Positions 19,558 to 29,564 of a DNA stretch of 64,000 nt are shown here, in pieces. The stretch comes from Levilactobacillus suantsaiihabitans. Its GTDB lineage: Bacteria; Bacillota; Bacilli; Lactobacillales; Lactobacillaceae. The position numbers and the translations under genes were made by a program. The notes below the pieces were generated by a model. It worked only from the letters and a program-made list of their open reading frames with translations. It had not been told where the DNA came from and searched no databases. Location of the stretch: the NCBI RefSeq assembly GCF_004745505.1, contig NZ_RKLX01000005.1, positions 1 to 64,000 on the forward strand. The letters are read 5' to 3'. Position 1 is the first letter of the stretch; each line of letters opens with the position of its first letter.

Positions 19558-19636
19558 TTATGAAACCTCCTCTACTTGTGGCGCATCGTGGAACACGATG
19601 ATCACCAGGTCTCTTGACTTCCGGATAACCGGAATA

Positions 19637-20485
19637 TTACATCTTAGAACCTTTACGATGACGAACAATGAACTTCTCAGTCTTGTTCTTCTTCGAACGC
19701 GTCTTCTTACCAACAGTCTTCTTACCCCATGGAGAAAGAGGAGATGGTAAACCAACAGGTGCTTTACCTTCACCACCACCATGTGGGTGATCGTTAGGGT
19801 TCATAACTGAACCACGAACGTGAGGACGTTGACCAGCCCAACGGTTACGGCCGGCTTTACCAACGTTAACTAATTCGTGTTCTTCGTTACCAACGGCACC
19901 GATAGTTGCACGGTTAACGTTCAAGACCATCCGAACTTCACCGGAAGATAAACGAACTAATACGTACTTTTCATCGTTAGCTTTACCTAACAATTGTGCT
20001 GAAGTACCAGCAGAACGTACCAATTGGCCACCCTTACCAGGCTTTAATTCGATGTTGTGAATAACCGTCCCAAATGGGATGTTCTTCAATGGTAATGCGT
20101 TACCAGTCTTGATATCGGCATCTGGACCAGATTGAACCTTGTCGCCAACCTTTAAGCCCTTAGGAGCCAAGATGTATGACTTTACACCATCAGCATAAAC
20201 TAATAATGCAATGTTAGCAGTCCGGTTAGGATCGTATTCGATAGCCTTAACGGTTGCTGGAACATCATCTTTGATTCGCTTGAAGTCGATGATCCGGTAT
20301 TGACGCTTGTTACCACCGCCACGATGACGGACAGTCATGCGACCAGCGTTGTTCCGGCCAGCCGTGTGACTTTGTGAATCAAGCAATGACTTTTCAGGAG
20401 TCGTCTTAGTGATGACGTCTTTGTAAACCAAGCTCGTCATGTTACGACGACCATTGCTTGTTGGTTTGTATTTCTTAATCGCCAC
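19637..20485 (-). CDS. rplB: 50S ribosomal protein L2 (uL2)
   Basis: 282 aa. The C-terminal peptidyl-transferase-proximal region is clear: [18 protein letters not shown] (H of the HGGGEG loop) followed by [16 protein letters not shown]2 bridges the subunits and is needed for their association. It is about two residues longer than average. Confidence 0.98.
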   Translation of the reverse strand: MAIKKYKPTSNGRRNMTSLVYKDVITKTTPEKSLLDSQSHTAGRNNAGRMTVRHRGGGNKRQYRIIDFKRIKDDVPATVKAIEYDPNRTANIALLVYADGVKSYILAPKGLKVGDKVQSGPDADIKTGNALPLKNIPFGTVIHNIELKPGKGGQLVRSAGTSAQLLGKANDEKYVLVRLSSGEVRMVLNVNRATIGAVGNEEHELVNVGKAGRNRWAGQRPHVRGSVMNPNDHPHGGGEGKAPVGLPSPLSPWGKKTVGKKTRSKKNKTEKFIVRHRKGSKM

Positions 20486-20511
20486 GTTATTTCCCTCCTA
20501 TATCTGAGATT

Positions 20512-20799
20512 TTATTCTTCGTTGAATAACTTGATTTCTTTTGAGTCGGCAGATAAGCTGACAATGGCCTTACGACGCTTCTTAGTGTAGCCTTCGTAAC
20601 GTCCTTGACGCTTCTTCTTACCCTTTAAATTCATGATGTTAACCTTAACAACCTTAACGTCAAAGATGTCTTCTACGGCATGCTTGACTTGAGTCTTGGT
20701 TGCTCGTACGTCAACGTCAAAGGTGTAACGCTTGTCGTCCATAGTTGCCATCGTAGCTTCGGTAACAACTGGGCGTAAGATAATGTCACGTGATTCCAT
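20512..20799 (-). CDS. rplW: 50S ribosomal protein L23 (uL23)
   Basis: 95 aa ([18 protein letters not shown]...). L23 is the trigger-factor and SRP docking protein at the tunnel exit. Its start overlaps the rplD stop as TAATG at 20799, suggesting coupled translation. Confidence 0.98.
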   Translation of the reverse strand: MESRDIILRPVVTEATMATMDDKRYTFDVDVRATKTQVKHAVEDIFDVKVVKVNIMNLKGKKKRQGRYEGYTKKRRKAIVSLSADSKEIKLFNEE

Positions 20800-21422
20800 T
20801 ATGCGAGCACCTCCTCTACTTGAGAAAGAGCTGGTTGGGTAATCACTAACTTGTCCGCATCAGCGATGTCTAAGACATTCAAGCTCTTGGCTGGAATAAC
20901 TTTAACATTTGCTAAGTTACGGGCTGCTAAAGCAGCAGTTACGTTGTCGTCTTCAAGGACAACCAACGTCTTAGTCGTGACATTCAAACCAGCCAACACA
21001 GCAGCGAATTCTTTCGTCTTAGGTGCGTCGAATGCTAAACCGTCAAGAACGACTAAGCTTTCGTCGAGAACCTTTTGTGAAAGAACTGACTTCAATGCTA
21101 AACGGCCAACCTTCTTAGGAAGGCGGTAACTGTAAGAACGAGGGGTAGGGCCAAAGACCACACCACCACCGACCCATTGTGGGGAACGGATGGAACCTTG
21201 ACGGGCACGACCGGTACCCTTTTGACGCCATGGCTTCTTACCACCACCACGAACGGCACTCCGGTTTTTAACGGCGTGGGTTCCTTGGCGTAAGGAAGCT
21301 CGTTGCATCAAAATCGTATCGAATACGACATTTTCGTTAGGTTCGATGCCGAAGATATCAGCGTTCAAATCAACGTTGCCGTTTTGGCTACCATCTTGTT
21401 TGTATAATGCTACGCTTGTCAT
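20799..21422 (-). CDS. rplD: 50S ribosomal protein L4 (uL4)
   Basis: 207 aa. The tunnel loop is seen as [22 protein letters not shown] and continues [18 protein letters not shown]4 is an autogenous regulator of the S10 operon in E. coli; whether it acts on the leader here is unknown. Macrolide-resistance positions in the [12 protein letters not shown] loop are of wild type. Confidence 0.98.
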   Translation of the reverse strand: MTSVALYKQDGSQNGNVDLNADIFGIEPNENVVFDTILMQRASLRQGTHAVKNRSAVRGGGKKPWRQKGTGRARQGSIRSPQWVGGGVVFGPTPRSYSYRLPKKVGRLALKSVLSQKVLDESLVVLDGLAFDAPKTKEFAAVLAGLNVTTKTLVVLEDDNVTAALAARNLANVKVIPAKSLNVLDIADADKLVITQPALSQVEEVLA

Positions 21423-21443
21423 TTAATTATCCTCCCTTCCTAT

Positions 21444-22094
21444 TTATTTATCAGAATGCTTTGGGCGTGGTGGGCGAACAGCACTCTTAACAGTAACGAG
21501 TGACTTGTTAGCACCAGGCACATTGCCCTTGATCAACAGAACGTTGTTATCAACGTCAGCCTTAACGATCACAAGGTTTTGGATAGTAACTTGCTTGTTA
21601 CCCATCCGACCTGGGAGCTTCATGCCAGGGAATACCCGGTTAATGATGGCACCCAGAGAACCTGGACGACGGTGGTAACGAGAACCATGGGCCATAGGGC
21701 CACGGCTTTGGCCGTCCTTATGAATGTTACCTTGGTATCCATGACCTTTAGTGACACCAGTGACATCCACGATGTCTCCTGCTTGGAAGGTATCAACTTT
21801 AACTTCGTCTGCTACCTTGTAATCTCCCAGCTCAACATCTCTGAATTCACGAATGAAGCGCTTAGGAGTCGTGTTTGCTTTTGCTACATGACCTTGTTCG
21901 GGCTTGTTGCTGAGTACTTCACGCTTGTCTTGGTAACCAAGTTGAATGGCATCGTAACCGTCGTTTTCCATCGTCTTAACTTGTAACACAACGTTTGGCG
22001 TTGCTTCGACAACAGTAACGGGGATTAATTCGCCAGCATCAGTGAAGACTTGCGTCATCCCGACCTTTTTCCCTAAGATTCCTTTAGTGGTCAT
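21444..22094 (-). CDS. rplC: 50S ribosomal protein L3 (uL3)
   Basis: 216 aa ([17 protein letters not shown]...). The extension toward the peptidyl-transferase centre is conserved ([23 protein letters not shown]). L3 is one of the two assembly-initiator proteins of the 50S. It follows rpsJ after 41 nt. Confidence 0.98.
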   Translation of the reverse strand: MTTKGILGKKVGMTQVFTDAGELIPVTVVEATPNVVLQVKTMENDGYDAIQLGYQDKREVLSNKPEQGHVAKANTTPKRFIREFRDVELGDYKVADEVKVDTFQAGDIVDVTGVTKGHGYQGNIHKDGQSRGPMAHGSRYHRRPGSLGAIINRVFPGMKLPGRMGNKQVTIQNLVIVKADVDNNVLLIKGNVPGANKSLVTVKSAVRPPRPKHSDK

Positions 22095-22135
22095 GAGTAC
22101 ACCTCCGATTATATTGTATTTAATATTCTTGAAAA

Positions 22136-22444
22136 TTATAACTTGATTTCGATGTCAACACCGCTAGGCAGGTCAAGCTTCATTAATGAGTCGACCGTCT
22201 TTGGCGTTGGGTTAACGATATCAATCAAACGCTTGTGCGTCCGCATTTCGAATTGTTCACGTGAGTCCTTAAACTTATGTGGTGAACGTAATACGGTGTA
22301 GATTGTCCGTTCAGTTGGCAATGGGATTGGACCTGAAATACCGGCACCAGTTCTCTTTGCAGTTTCAACAATCTTGTCCGCTGATTGATCGAGGATACGA
22401 TGTTCGTAAGCCTTCAACCGAATCCGAATTTTTTGTTTTGCCAT
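22136..22444 (-). CDS. rpsJ: 30S ribosomal protein S10 (uS10)
   Basis: 102 aa ([22 protein letters not shown]...). S10 belongs to the 30S head and, with NusB, to antitermination complexes. It is the first gene of the S10 operon, behind GGAGGG and a leader of about 160 nt. Confidence 0.98.
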   Translation of the reverse strand: MAKQKIRIRLKAYEHRILDQSADKIVETAKRTGAGISGPIPLPTERTIYTVLRSPHKFKDSREQFEMRTHKRLIDIVNPTPKTVDSLMKLDLPSGVDIEIKL

Positions 22445-22640
22445 TGTGTTCCCTCCTTCGTCTATTTTAAAAATAAGACTAACTCCGTGGAAATTCCCGC
22501 CACACCCTCATGGCAAAGCGGCCGGGTGTGTCGCAATATCCCACATCATCGCTAAACTTTTGTCCGACCCCCGGGGGCACAAAAATACCCTGGGAAATAC
22601 AGCACTTGACTATCATACTAAATAAACTGCCGACTGGCAA
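22445..22640 (-). promoter_or_regulatory. S10 operon promoter and structured leader
   Basis: The -35 TTGCCA (22635-22640), a 17-bp spacer and -10 TATGAT (22612-22617) form a strong promoter. The leader contains a CCCCCGGGGG palindrome (about 22567-22576) and a hairpin CACACCC...GGGTGTG (about 22502-22535). Such structure is compatible with autoregulation or stability control, but I cannot assign a known leader family. Confidence 0.75.
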
Positions 22641-22697
22641 GGGTTTTCGCCGAATTTCTCAAACTTTTTGTGAAAAACGCCCGTCACTTGACGTCAA

Positions 22698-24050
22698 TCA
22701 ATTTTCATTTCGCAAGGACGCTTCAGTCGACTTTCTACTATTAAGAAGTCCCCGGGCTAAGCCCCACCCAATTGCACAGGTCAAGACGTCGGCAATCGGC
22801 TGAGCCCAGATGATCCCGTGATAGCCAATCAGGCGCGCGCCAAGCACGATGGCCAGGTAGAAGACGACCCCCTGCCGCGCAATCGACATGATGAAGGCAC
22901 CTATGGCCTTCCCGGTGCTTTGGAAAACGGTGGTGTACACCAAGACCGCCCCCACGAACGGCGTCGTGACTAAGAAGACCCGCAGCATGTAAGTCCCCGC
23001 CGTAATGACCGCCTGACTATGGAGAAACAGACCAATGATCTGCGGCGCTAGGATCATCAAGATGACCGCCAGAATCAACGCGTAGCCGACCTCGACCAAC
23101 AGATCAAAGTGGAGGATCTTTTTGAAGCGTGCCATGTTCTTGGCACCATACGTGTAGCCAATCAATGGTTGCGCGCCAAAGGCAAAGCCCACCATGACTA
23201 ACATGATGATCATGTAGACCTTCAACACGATCCCCATCGCGGCGACCTTGGTCGGACCGAAGGCAATCAGGTACCGGTTCAAGACGGTGGTCCCAAAGGC
23301 CTGCATTAGATTCGTGATGGACCCTGGAATGCCAATCGCCAAGACCTGTAGAATCCACGCCCAGCTGATTTTACTCAACCGCGCGTCAATCGAGATGACC
23401 TGGCAGTAGCGTTTGGTCAAATAGACCAGGGTGATGGCGGAAATGGTGTAGCCAATCACGGTCGCTAACGCCGCCCCGGCCGCTCCCAGACCAGCGGGAA
23501 AAATCAAGATGGGATCCAGGATAATGGTAATCACGGTCCCCACCAGCGTGCCAGCCATGGACTGAGCCGCGAACCCTTCCGTTCGGATCAGGTTTCCCGG
23601 TACGATCGATACGATGATCGGCATCGCCCCCAGCGCCATGATGCGATAAAAGTCCCGTGCATAGGGATACGTCGCTGAAGTTGCCCCTAATAGGTAGAGA
23701 AACGGCCGCATGAACACCAATAAGACGACGGTGGTGATCAGGCCAATCACCACGGCGCCGTGCAGACAAAAGCTGCTAACACGACGCCCTGTGGTGTAGG
23801 CCTTTTCGCCCAACAGCCGGGAGATCAACGAACTGCCCCCCAACCCAAAGATGTCGCCAATGGCAATCAGCAGCGAAAATAGCGGTGTACACAACGCCAC
23901 TCCCGCCACCAGGTTGGTGTTTTGGGTCTGCGACACGAAGAACGTATCGGCCAAATTGTAAATCATGCTGGCCACCATCGCCAAGACAACGGGCAAGGCC
24001 AGCTTAAAATACGCCCGCGGAATCGGGGCGTGTTCGAACAACTCTTCCAT
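22698..24050 (-). CDS. MATE-family efflux protein
   Basis: A 450-aa, 12-span membrane protein. The N half (MEELFEHAPIPRAYFKLALPVVLAMVASMIYNLADTFFVSQ) is typical of the DinF/NorM-related MATE branch of Firmicutes. It probably exports cationic drugs or toxic organic ions using an ion gradient; the substrate cannot be read from sequence. It lies between fusA and the S10 promoter, an insertion into the usual fusA-(tuf)-rpsJ order. GC content is clearly higher than in the ribosomal genes on both sides. Confidence 0.9.
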   Translation of the reverse strand: MEELFEHAPIPRAYFKLALPVVLAMVASMIYNLADTFFVSQTQNTNLVAGVALCTPLFSLLIAIGDIFGLGGSSLISRLLGEKAYTTGRRVSSFCLHGAVVIGLITTVVLLVFMRPFLYLLGATSATYPYARDFYRIMALGAMPIIVSIVPGNLIRTEGFAAQSMAGTLVGTVITIILDPILIFPAGLGAAGAALATVIGYTISAITLVYLTKRYCQVISIDARLSKISWAWILQVLAIGIPGSITNLMQAFGTTVLNRYLIAFGPTKVAAMGIVLKVYMIIMLVMVGFAFGAQPLIGYTYGAKNMARFKKILHFDLLVEVGYALILAVILMILAPQIIGLFLHSQAVITAGTYMLRVFLVTTPFVGAVLVYTTVFQSTGKAIGAFIMSIARQGVVFYLAIVLGARLIGYHGIIWAQPIADVLTCAIGWGLARGLLNSRKSTEASLRNEN

Positions 24051-24397
24051 AACTCACTCTCCAATTCCTTTTGACACATGCGTGCTTATTATACCGCAAT
24101 TTCTGCAAGTGATGCTAGGTGGTCTTAGCGGCTTTGGTTGGGCTGGCCGCCTGCCGGTCGCTAGAGATACGTTCAGCTGTCGTCGTAACTTTCCGTAATT
24201 ACTGGCGTAACCCTTTTTAAATATCATCGCCCCACCAAATTTAATCGTGCCCGACATGACGTCGCTCTCAGCCAAAACTAGATGTTGAAGTTGAGACCCA
24301 TCAACAAATACCGACATCCAAACAATCTGTAAAAAGACGCTTCATTTTATATCCATTCCGCCGACCGCTAACACCAGTCTCCCCCACTTCAAGACAA
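24051..24397. other. Non-coding spacer fusA-MATE with repeat-end remnant
   Basis: No convincing gene. A minus-strand copy of the dispersed repeat end motif (GGCTGGCCGCCTGCCGGTC near 24140-24160) is embedded here. An open frame of 87 codons runs across it but has no ribosome site and no family resemblance. I see no clear promoter for the MATE gene. Confidence 0.5.
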
Positions 24398-24431
24398 AAT
24401 AAAAACGCCTAACCCGAAAGTTAGACGTTTT
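24398..24431 (-). terminator. Terminator after fusA
   Basis: In the minus direction AAAACGTCTAAC, a short loop and GTTAGGCGTTTT form a 12-bp stem with one mismatch-type pair, and the stem itself ends in T-rich sequence. Confidence 0.85.
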
Positions 24432-24449
24432 CTTTAAACAACTGACAGA

Positions 24450-26549
24450 CTAGTCTTCGACTGGTGTGCCGCCGTTCTTCTTGATAATTTCAGCTTGAAC
24501 ACTCTTAGGCGTTGGTTCGTAGTGATCAAACGTCATGGTAAATGTCCCACGACCTTGTGATGCAGAACGTAACGTCGTTGCGTAACCGAACATTTCGGAT
24601 AACGGAACGAATGAGTGAATCATTTGTGCGTTACCACGTGCTTCCATACCATCAACCTTACCACGACGAGCGGTAACTTGGCCCATGATATCACCCATGT
24701 ATTCTTCAGGAACCAAGATATCAACCTTCATGATTGGTTCAAGAATAACAGGGCCAGCAGACTTAACAGCGTTCCGTAAAGCCAAGGAAGCGGCAACCTT
24801 GAAGGCTGCTTCACTAGAATCGACTTCATGGTAACTACCATCGTATAACTTGGCCTTAACATCAACCAATGGGTAACCAGCTAAGACACCGTTTGCCATG
24901 GCTTCTTGCAGACCTTGGTCAACTGAAGGGATAAATTCACGAGGAACAACCCCACCAACGATAGCGTCTTCGAATTCGTAACCCTTACCACGTTCGTTAG
25001 GGGTGAATTCGATCCAAACGTCACCATATTGACCTTTACCACCAGATTGACGAACGAACTTACCTTGGACCTTAGTTGACTTCGTGAAGGCTTCACGGTA
25101 GGCAACTTGAGGGGCACCAATGTTAGCTTCAACCTTGAATTCACGCTTCATCCGGTCGATGATGATATCCAAGTGAAGTTCACCCATCCCAGCGATCAGC
25201 GTTTCACCAGTTTCAGGGTTAGTTTCAGCCTTGAAAGTTGGGTCTTCTTCAGAAAGCTTTTGTAAGGCGGTGTTCATCTTATCTTGGTCAGCCTTCGTCT
25301 TTGGTTCTACGGCAACCTGGATAACTGGATCTGGGAAGTCCATAGATTCCAAATGTAATGGGTGATCTGGGTCAGTCAAAGAGTCACCAGTAGTGGTGTT
25401 CTTCAAACCAATGGCCCCAGCGATATCACCAGAGAAGACTTCTGGAATTTCTTGACGGTGGTTAGAGTGCATTTGCAGCAAACGACCAACCCGTTCACGC
25501 TTGCCCTTCGTGGAGTTCAGCACGTAAGAACCAGCTTCCAGAGTACCGGAGTAAACCCGGATGTAAGTCAGACGACCAACGAATGGGTCAGTGGCAACCT
25601 TAAATGCTAAGGCAGCGAATGGCGCATCGTCATCGGCCCGTAATTCAACGGCTTCGTCAGTATCCGGAACAGTCGCGTTGTAAGGCTTAACATCCAATGG
25701 GGATGGTAAGTAGTCCACAACGGCGTCCATCAACATCTGAACACCCTTATCCTTGAAGGCAGAACCAGCGAAGACTGGGAACAATTCCAGCTTCAAGGTT
25801 GCCCGCCGGATAGCGGCCTTTAATTCGTCCTTGGTGATTTCTTCACCTTCAAGGTACTTTTCCATGATTTCATCGTCAACGTCAGCGACGCTTTCGATCA
25901 TTTCTTCATGACGCTTTTCGGCTTCTTCCTTCATATCTGCAGGAATATCAACCGTATCCCATGAAGAACCTAATTCATCTTTATCGTAGATGTAGGCCTT
26001 CATTTCGATCAAGTCAACGACACCTTGGAAGTTGTCTTCGGCACCGATAGCCATTTGTAAGGCTAAGGCGTTGGCTTGTAAACGTTCGTGAATGGAGTTA
26101 ACTGAGAAGTCGAAGTCGGCACCCAGCTTATCCATCTTGTTAACGAACACGATACGAGGAACATCGAAATCAGAGGCTTGACGCCAAACAGTTTCGGTTT
26201 GAGGTTCAACACCGGCTTGGCCATCTAAGACGGCTACGGCACCATCCAAGACACGCAGGGAACGTTCAACTTCGACAGTGAAGTCAACGTGTCCTGGGGT
26301 ATCGATGATGTTAATCCGGTGACCCTTCCATTCCGCAGTAGTAGCGGCAGAAGTGATCGTAATTCCCCGTTCTTGTTCTTGTTCCATCCAGTCCATTTGT
26401 GAAGCCCCATCATGGGTTTCACCAATCTTATGGATTTTACCAGTATAATACAGGATACGCTCAGTAGTCGTCGTCTTCCCGGCATCGATGTGGGCCATGA
26501 TACCGATGTTACGCGTCTTCTCAAGCGGAAATTCACGAGTATTAGCCAT
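24450..26549 (-). CDS. fusA: Elongation factor G
   Basis: 699 aa with G1 [13 protein letters not shown]3 DTPGHVDF, G4 NKMD, and domains II-V through [13 protein letters not shown]. The GTPase translocates tRNA-mRNA and, with RRF, recycles ribosomes. It is third in the str operon; tuf is not adjacent, as usual for lactobacilli. A hairpin with a T run 40-80 nt upstream may reduce read-through from rpsG. Confidence 0.98.
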   Translation of the reverse strand: MANTREFPLEKTRNIGIMAHIDAGKTTTTERILYYTGKIHKIGETHDGASQMDWMEQEQERGITITSAATTAEWKGHRINIIDTPGHVDFTVEVERSLRVLDGAVAVLDGQAGVEPQTETVWRQASDFDVPRIVFVNKMDKLGADFDFSVNSIHERLQANALALQMAIGAEDNFQGVVDLIEMKAYIYDKDELGSSWDTVDIPADMKEEAEKRHEEMIESVADVDDEIMEKYLEGEEITKDELKAAIRRATLKLELFPVFAGSAFKDKGVQMLMDAVVDYLPSPLDVKPYNATVPDTDEAVELRADDDAPFAALAFKVATDPFVGRLTYIRVYSGTLEAGSYVLNSTKGKRERVGRLLQMHSNHRQEIPEVFSGDIAGAIGLKNTTTGDSLTDPDHPLHLESMDFPDPVIQVAVEPKTKADQDKMNTALQKLSEEDPTFKAETNPETGETLIAGMGELHLDIIIDRMKREFKVEANIGAPQVAYREAFTKSTKVQGKFVRQSGGKGQYGDVWIEFTPNERGKGYEFEDAIVGGVVPREFIPSVDQGLQEAMANGVLAGYPLVDVKAKLYDGSYHEVDSSEAAFKVAASLALRNAVKSAGPVILEPIMKVDILVPEEYMGDIMGQVTARRGKVDGMEARGNAQMIHSFVPLSEMFGYATTLRSASQGRGTFTMTFDHYEPTPKSVQAEIIKKNGGTPVED

Positions 26550-26591
26550 GATTAATGTGTAACTCCTCTCAATTTGATCGTAGATTGTGCC

Positions 26592-26633
26592 AAAAAGTGA
26601 CTACTAACATCGCAATTGATTTTAGTAGCCACT
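26592..26633 (-). terminator. Hairpin terminator or attenuator between rpsG and fusA
   Basis: Read toward fusA, AGTGGCTACTAA and TTAGTAGTCACT form a 12-bp stem with one mismatch, followed by TTTTT. It lies inside the str operon, so it is likely a partial terminator adjusting fusA level. A second hairpin (ATCGCACTG/CAGTGTGAT) lies just behind the rpsG stop near 26708-26735. Confidence 0.6.
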
Positions 26634-26736
26634 CTCGATTAAAGGATTGCTCCTCTAAGCTAGAGTCAAAAATGCTAAATAACACTCTGCTCTAACATTT
26701 TATCACACTGTAGGCATGGCAGTGCGATAGCTGCTC

Positions 26737-27207
26737 TTACCAGCGGTAGTGAGCGAAGGCACGGTTGGCATCTGCCATCCGGTGCGTATCTTCACGCTTC
26801 TTAACGGCAGCACCGGTGTTGTTAGCAGCGTCCATGATTTCACGAGCAAGCCGTTCAACCATGGTGTGTTCGCCACGTAAACGAGAGTACTGAACCATCC
26901 AACGAAGACCTAAAGTGGTCCGACGGTCTGGCCGAACTTCGATAGGAACTTGGTAGTTTGACCCACCAACACGCCGAGCCTTAACTTCCAAGACTGGCAT
27001 AACATTCTTCATTGCTTCTTCGAAGACTTCCACTGGATCGTTACCAGTTTCGTTCTTAATGATGTCGAAGGCACCATAAATGATCTTAGTTGAAGTTCCA
27101 CGTTTCCCATCCATCATCGTGTGGTTGATCAGACGAGTGACCAACTTTGAATTGTAAATTGGATCAGGAAGGACTTCACGCTTTTGTACGTTTCCTTTTC
27201 TAGGCAT
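26737..27207 (-). CDS. rpsG: 30S ribosomal protein S7 (uS7)
   Basis: 156 aa from ATG 27207 ([22 protein letters not shown]), preceded by AAGGAGG. A longer in-frame extension upstream has no homology to S7. The tail with [14 protein letters not shown] is canonical. S7 nucleates the 30S head and lines the E site. Confidence 0.98.
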   Translation of the reverse strand: MPRKGNVQKREVLPDPIYNSKLVTRLINHTMMDGKRGTSTKIIYGAFDIIKNETGNDPVEVFEEAMKNVMPVLEVKARRVGGSNYQVPIEVRPDRRTTLGLRWMVQYSRLRGEHTMVERLAREIMDAANNTGAAVKKREDTHRMADANRAFAHYRW

Positions 27208-27285
27208 TGTTAATATCCTCCTTGAAATGCTGTTACAGGCCGGTTGACGGCAACCGTGCACCCGACCTTAATTTTGAGTCTCGGT

Positions 27286-27699
27286 CTAGCCCTTAGGCTT
27301 CTTAGTCCCGTACTTGGAACGACCTTGACGACGGTCAGTAACACCGGCAGTATCGAGAGCACCACGGATAATGTGGTAACGAACCCCAGGTAAATCCTTA
27401 ACCCGGCCGCCCCGGATCAGCACAACACTATGTTCTTGCAGGTTGTGGCCAATACCAGGAATGTAAGCAGTCACTTCAATTAAGTTTGACAACCGCACAC
27501 GTGCATATTTACGTAAAGCAGAGTTAGGCTTCTTTGGTGTCATGGTACCGACACGCGTTGCAACCCCACGCTTTTGTGGAGCTGGATTCTTAACTTGAGC
27601 TTTTTTGAAACTGTTATACCCGTAGTTTAAAGCTGGGGCATCTGATTTAGAACTTTTAGATTTACGACCTTTACGCACCAATTGGTTGATAGTAGGCAT
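27286..27699 (-). CDS. rpsL: 30S ribosomal protein S12 (uS12)
   Basis: 137 aa. The decoding-centre loops [11 protein letters not shown] and [12 protein letters not shown] carry lysines at both positions where streptomycin-resistance changes occur, i.e. the sensitive form. First gene of the str operon. Confidence 0.98.
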   Translation of the reverse strand: MPTINQLVRKGRKSKSSKSDAPALNYGYNSFKKAQVKNPAPQKRGVATRVGTMTPKKPNSALRKYARVRLSNLIEVTAYIPGIGHNLQEHSVVLIRGGRVKDLPGVRYHIIRGALDTAGVTDRRQGRSKYGTKKPKG

Positions 27700-27909
27700 C
27701 TAAATAGTCCTCCTTTCCGTATACTTTCTAGAGTTATAAGTCCACACATCCAGGTGGTTCATTTTTCTGTAAAGAAAAAAGACGACCCAGATTGAGATTT
27801 AATTGAAGTGTCCTCCCCGCCGTCAGTCAGCATGTCTGGTAGTGAATACCCGAGACCTGTCTGCGAAAAGCACCTTGAATAGAATACCATGCCAAAATGC
27901 CGCTGTCAA
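27700..27909 (-). promoter_or_regulatory. str operon promoter and leader
   Basis: The -35 TTGACA (27904-27909), a 17-bp spacer and -10 TATTCT (27881-27886) precede a leader of about 175 nt before rpsL. The promoter lies close to, and points away from, the prepilin peptidase gene. Confidence 0.8.
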
Positions 27910-27981
27910 CCAGCCTCTCCGCAATTTTGCAGAAACATTTCGCTATTTTTTACGGAGTTGATGGGTAGAGGTGAAACTTTC

Positions 27982-28629
27982 ATGATGATTATCCTATTTA
28001 TTTACGGGGCCTGCCTGGGGTCGTGGCTGACCGCCATGGCCGATCGCTATGCTACGGGCACGTCACCCCTTTATCCGGCCTCGCACTGCGAGATTTGCCA
28101 AACACCCCTGGCTTACTGGCAACTGGTCCCGGTAGTCAGCTACCTGGTGCTACGCGGCCGTTGCCACTACTGTCAGCAGCGGATTCCCCCCACCACGCTG
28201 GTGCTGGAGATCAGCTGTGGGATCGTGCTCACCACGCTGACCCTGGCCACCCTGCGACCATTGCTATGGCTAGGTCTGTGGACCTTTGCCGCCCTCTGTG
28301 ATGCGCGTACCCAAACCTTTCCCGGGTGGCTAGTCTGGTTGGCCTGGCCGCTAACGGTTTGGGCACTCCCCTGGCCCACCATCATTTTGGCCACCAGCGG
28401 TTTACTGGGCATTCAGCTACTCTGGCGCCACTGGCCCACGCCGTTGATCGGTGACGGCGACTTGGAATTGATCCTAGCCTACGCCATCACCCGGGGCAGC
28501 ACCGCGACCGCGCAGTGGCTACTGGTCGCCAGTACCCTGGCATTGTGGCGCGCACGCAAGCAGAAACGGTTAGCGTTTCTACCTTATCTGGTGGCCAGCG
28601 CGGTGGGATGGTGGCTGATACGGCGGTAA
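27982..28629 (+). CDS. comC: Prepilin peptidase (type IV leader peptidase, ComC-like)
   Basis: 215 aa from ATG 27982, with AGAGGTG about 10 nt ahead. The N-terminal cytoplasmic domain has two cysteine pairs (CEIC and CHYC), followed by about six membrane spans. The catalytic aspartates are seen in LCDARTQTF and the GDGD motif (IGDGDLEL). It would cleave and N-methylate pilin-like ComG precursors of the DNA-uptake pilus. No other competence gene lies in the window. It sits alone on the plus strand between rpsL and rpoC, with higher GC than its neighbours. Confidence 0.88.
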   Translation: MMIILFIYGACLGSWLTAMADRYATGTSPLYPASHCEICQTPLAYWQLVPVVSYLVLRGRCHYCQQRIPPTTLVLEISCGIVLTTLTLATLRPLLWLGLWTFAALCDARTQTFPGWLVWLAWPLTVWALPWPTIILATSGLLGIQLLWRHWPTPLIGDGDLELILAYAITRGSTATAQWLLVASTLALWRARKQKRLAFLPYLVASAVGWWLIRR

Positions 28630-28894
28630 GCTTGCACACAGCAGATTTTCCGACTTTCTGGTATACTGCACTCGCAGACTAGGACGTTGACTAACGGAAG
28701 TGTTCCTGGTGAAACAGACTAGAAACTGCATTGCTCATCGATAATATCGCCAATGCCTTAACCCCTGCTGAAGAAAAGACCAATGCATGCCTGGTAACTC
28801 CGGCGTATCAACGCCGTCCCCAAGTAATCAAACGCGAGACGGCCAAATTATTCATACTTTCCAATAGCCGTGATCCTGAAGGAGGCCAATTCCA

Positions 28895-29080
28895 ATGCCC
28901 TACATCACCCCAGAACCTGATCCCCTAATCATTGACGACTCACTCGACCGCAAACTGACCCCCGAAGAACAGGCTGCATTGAACAAACGGATGCATTCGC
29001 CAGCATATCACCAGGCGGTCGCCGAAGCCGAAAGAGAATTTGCCCGTCAATTTCCAGAATATGCTTCACCCAAAAAATAA
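28895..29080 (+). CDS. Small hypothetical protein, 61 aa
   Basis: MPYITPEPDPLIIDDSLDRK continues as an acidic-then-helical protein (LTPEEQAALNKRMHS, AEAEREFARQFPEY). AAGGAGG stands 10 nt before the ATG, and a strong terminator follows the stop after 10 nt, so this is very likely expressed. An extended -10 (TGG-TATACT, about 28659-28667) may be its promoter. No family recognised; size and charge would fit an antitoxin or adaptor, but no partner gene is visible. Confidence 0.65.
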   Translation: MPYITPEPDPLIIDDSLDRKLTPEEQAALNKRMHSPAYHQAVAEAEREFARQFPEYASPKK

Positions 29081-29090
29081 ACCATCGTCC

Positions 29091-29127
29091 AGAGGTCGCG
29101 GCTTGCTAGCCGGGGCCTCTTTTTTTG
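29091..29127 (+). terminator. Terminator after the 61-aa gene
   Basis: AGAGGTCGCGGC-TTGCTA-GCCGGGGCCTCT, then seven T. Confidence 0.9.
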
Positions 29128-29207
29128 CGGTAACATGGCTTCGCTAATTCTCACCCATAACGTTTCACGCCAGTTTTGGCGAACGGTAGGCGGCCAGCCC
29201 GCGTTGT

Positions 29208-29498
29208 GCGGCTGAAACGTGCGCCAACAGGCGGCCCCGGTTCCCCGCTGCGGTGCCGAAACGTGCGCCAACAGGCAGCCGGTTCCCCGCTACGGTGCCG
29301 AAACGTGTGCCGACAGGCGGCCCCGGTTCCCCACTACGGTGCCGAAACGTGCGCCGACAGGCAACCCCGGTTCCCCGCTACGGTGTCGAAACGTGCGCCG
29401 ACAGGCAGCCGGTTCCGCTTAAACCTGATAACCAAATAATCCAAGACCGGGATTATTCGGTTCTCAGCCTTAATGCTCGCCGGCTAACCGCCTGACGG
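29208..29498 (+). repeat. Tandem array of family-A element arms (five units, 42/44 bp)
   Basis: GAAACGTG starts at 29214, 29258, 29300, 29344 and 29388, giving periods of 44, 42, 44 and 44 bp. Each unit reads about GAAACGTGCGCC(A/G)ACAGGC, then a GGCC/AGCC variable part and GGTTCCCCGCTACGGTGCC. Only the last unit runs into the full element: an inner hairpin region, TTAATGCTCGCCGGCTAACC and the 3' arm GCCTGACGGCCCAC at about 29480-29493. Just upstream (29178-29200) stands the end motif CGGTAGGCGGCCAGCC of the other repeat family. Confidence 0.85.
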
Positions 29499-29510
29499 CC
29501 CACTCTTATA

Positions 29511-29543
29511 CAAAAAAAGGACCCGCCATCTCTGGCGAGCCCC
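29511..29543 (-). terminator. Terminator after rpoC
   Basis: In the minus direction GGGCTCGCCA-GAGA-TGGCGGGTCC forms a 10-bp stem with G-U pairs, followed by seven T. The array of family-A arms begins immediately beyond it. Confidence 0.85.
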
Positions 29544-29564
29544 CGACCAACAAGCTAGTTGTCA

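Noticed and set aside
24054-24317. 87-codon frame between MATE and fusA
   Set aside because: No ribosome site, no resemblance to any family, and it crosses a repeat-end remnant.
28731-28928. 65-codon frame just before the 61-aa gene, as a toxin-antitoxin partner
   Set aside because: No ribosome site ahead of its start, it contains the ribosome site of the next gene, and it shows no toxin or antitoxin motif.
29208-29430. CRISPR array
   Set aside because: Units are repeated head to tail with no unique spacers, and there are no cas genes.
29176-29439. Three overlapping frames in the tandem array encoding repetitive peptides
   Set aside because: All frames are open because the array is GC-rich and periodic; periods of 42 and 44 bp break any fixed reading frame.
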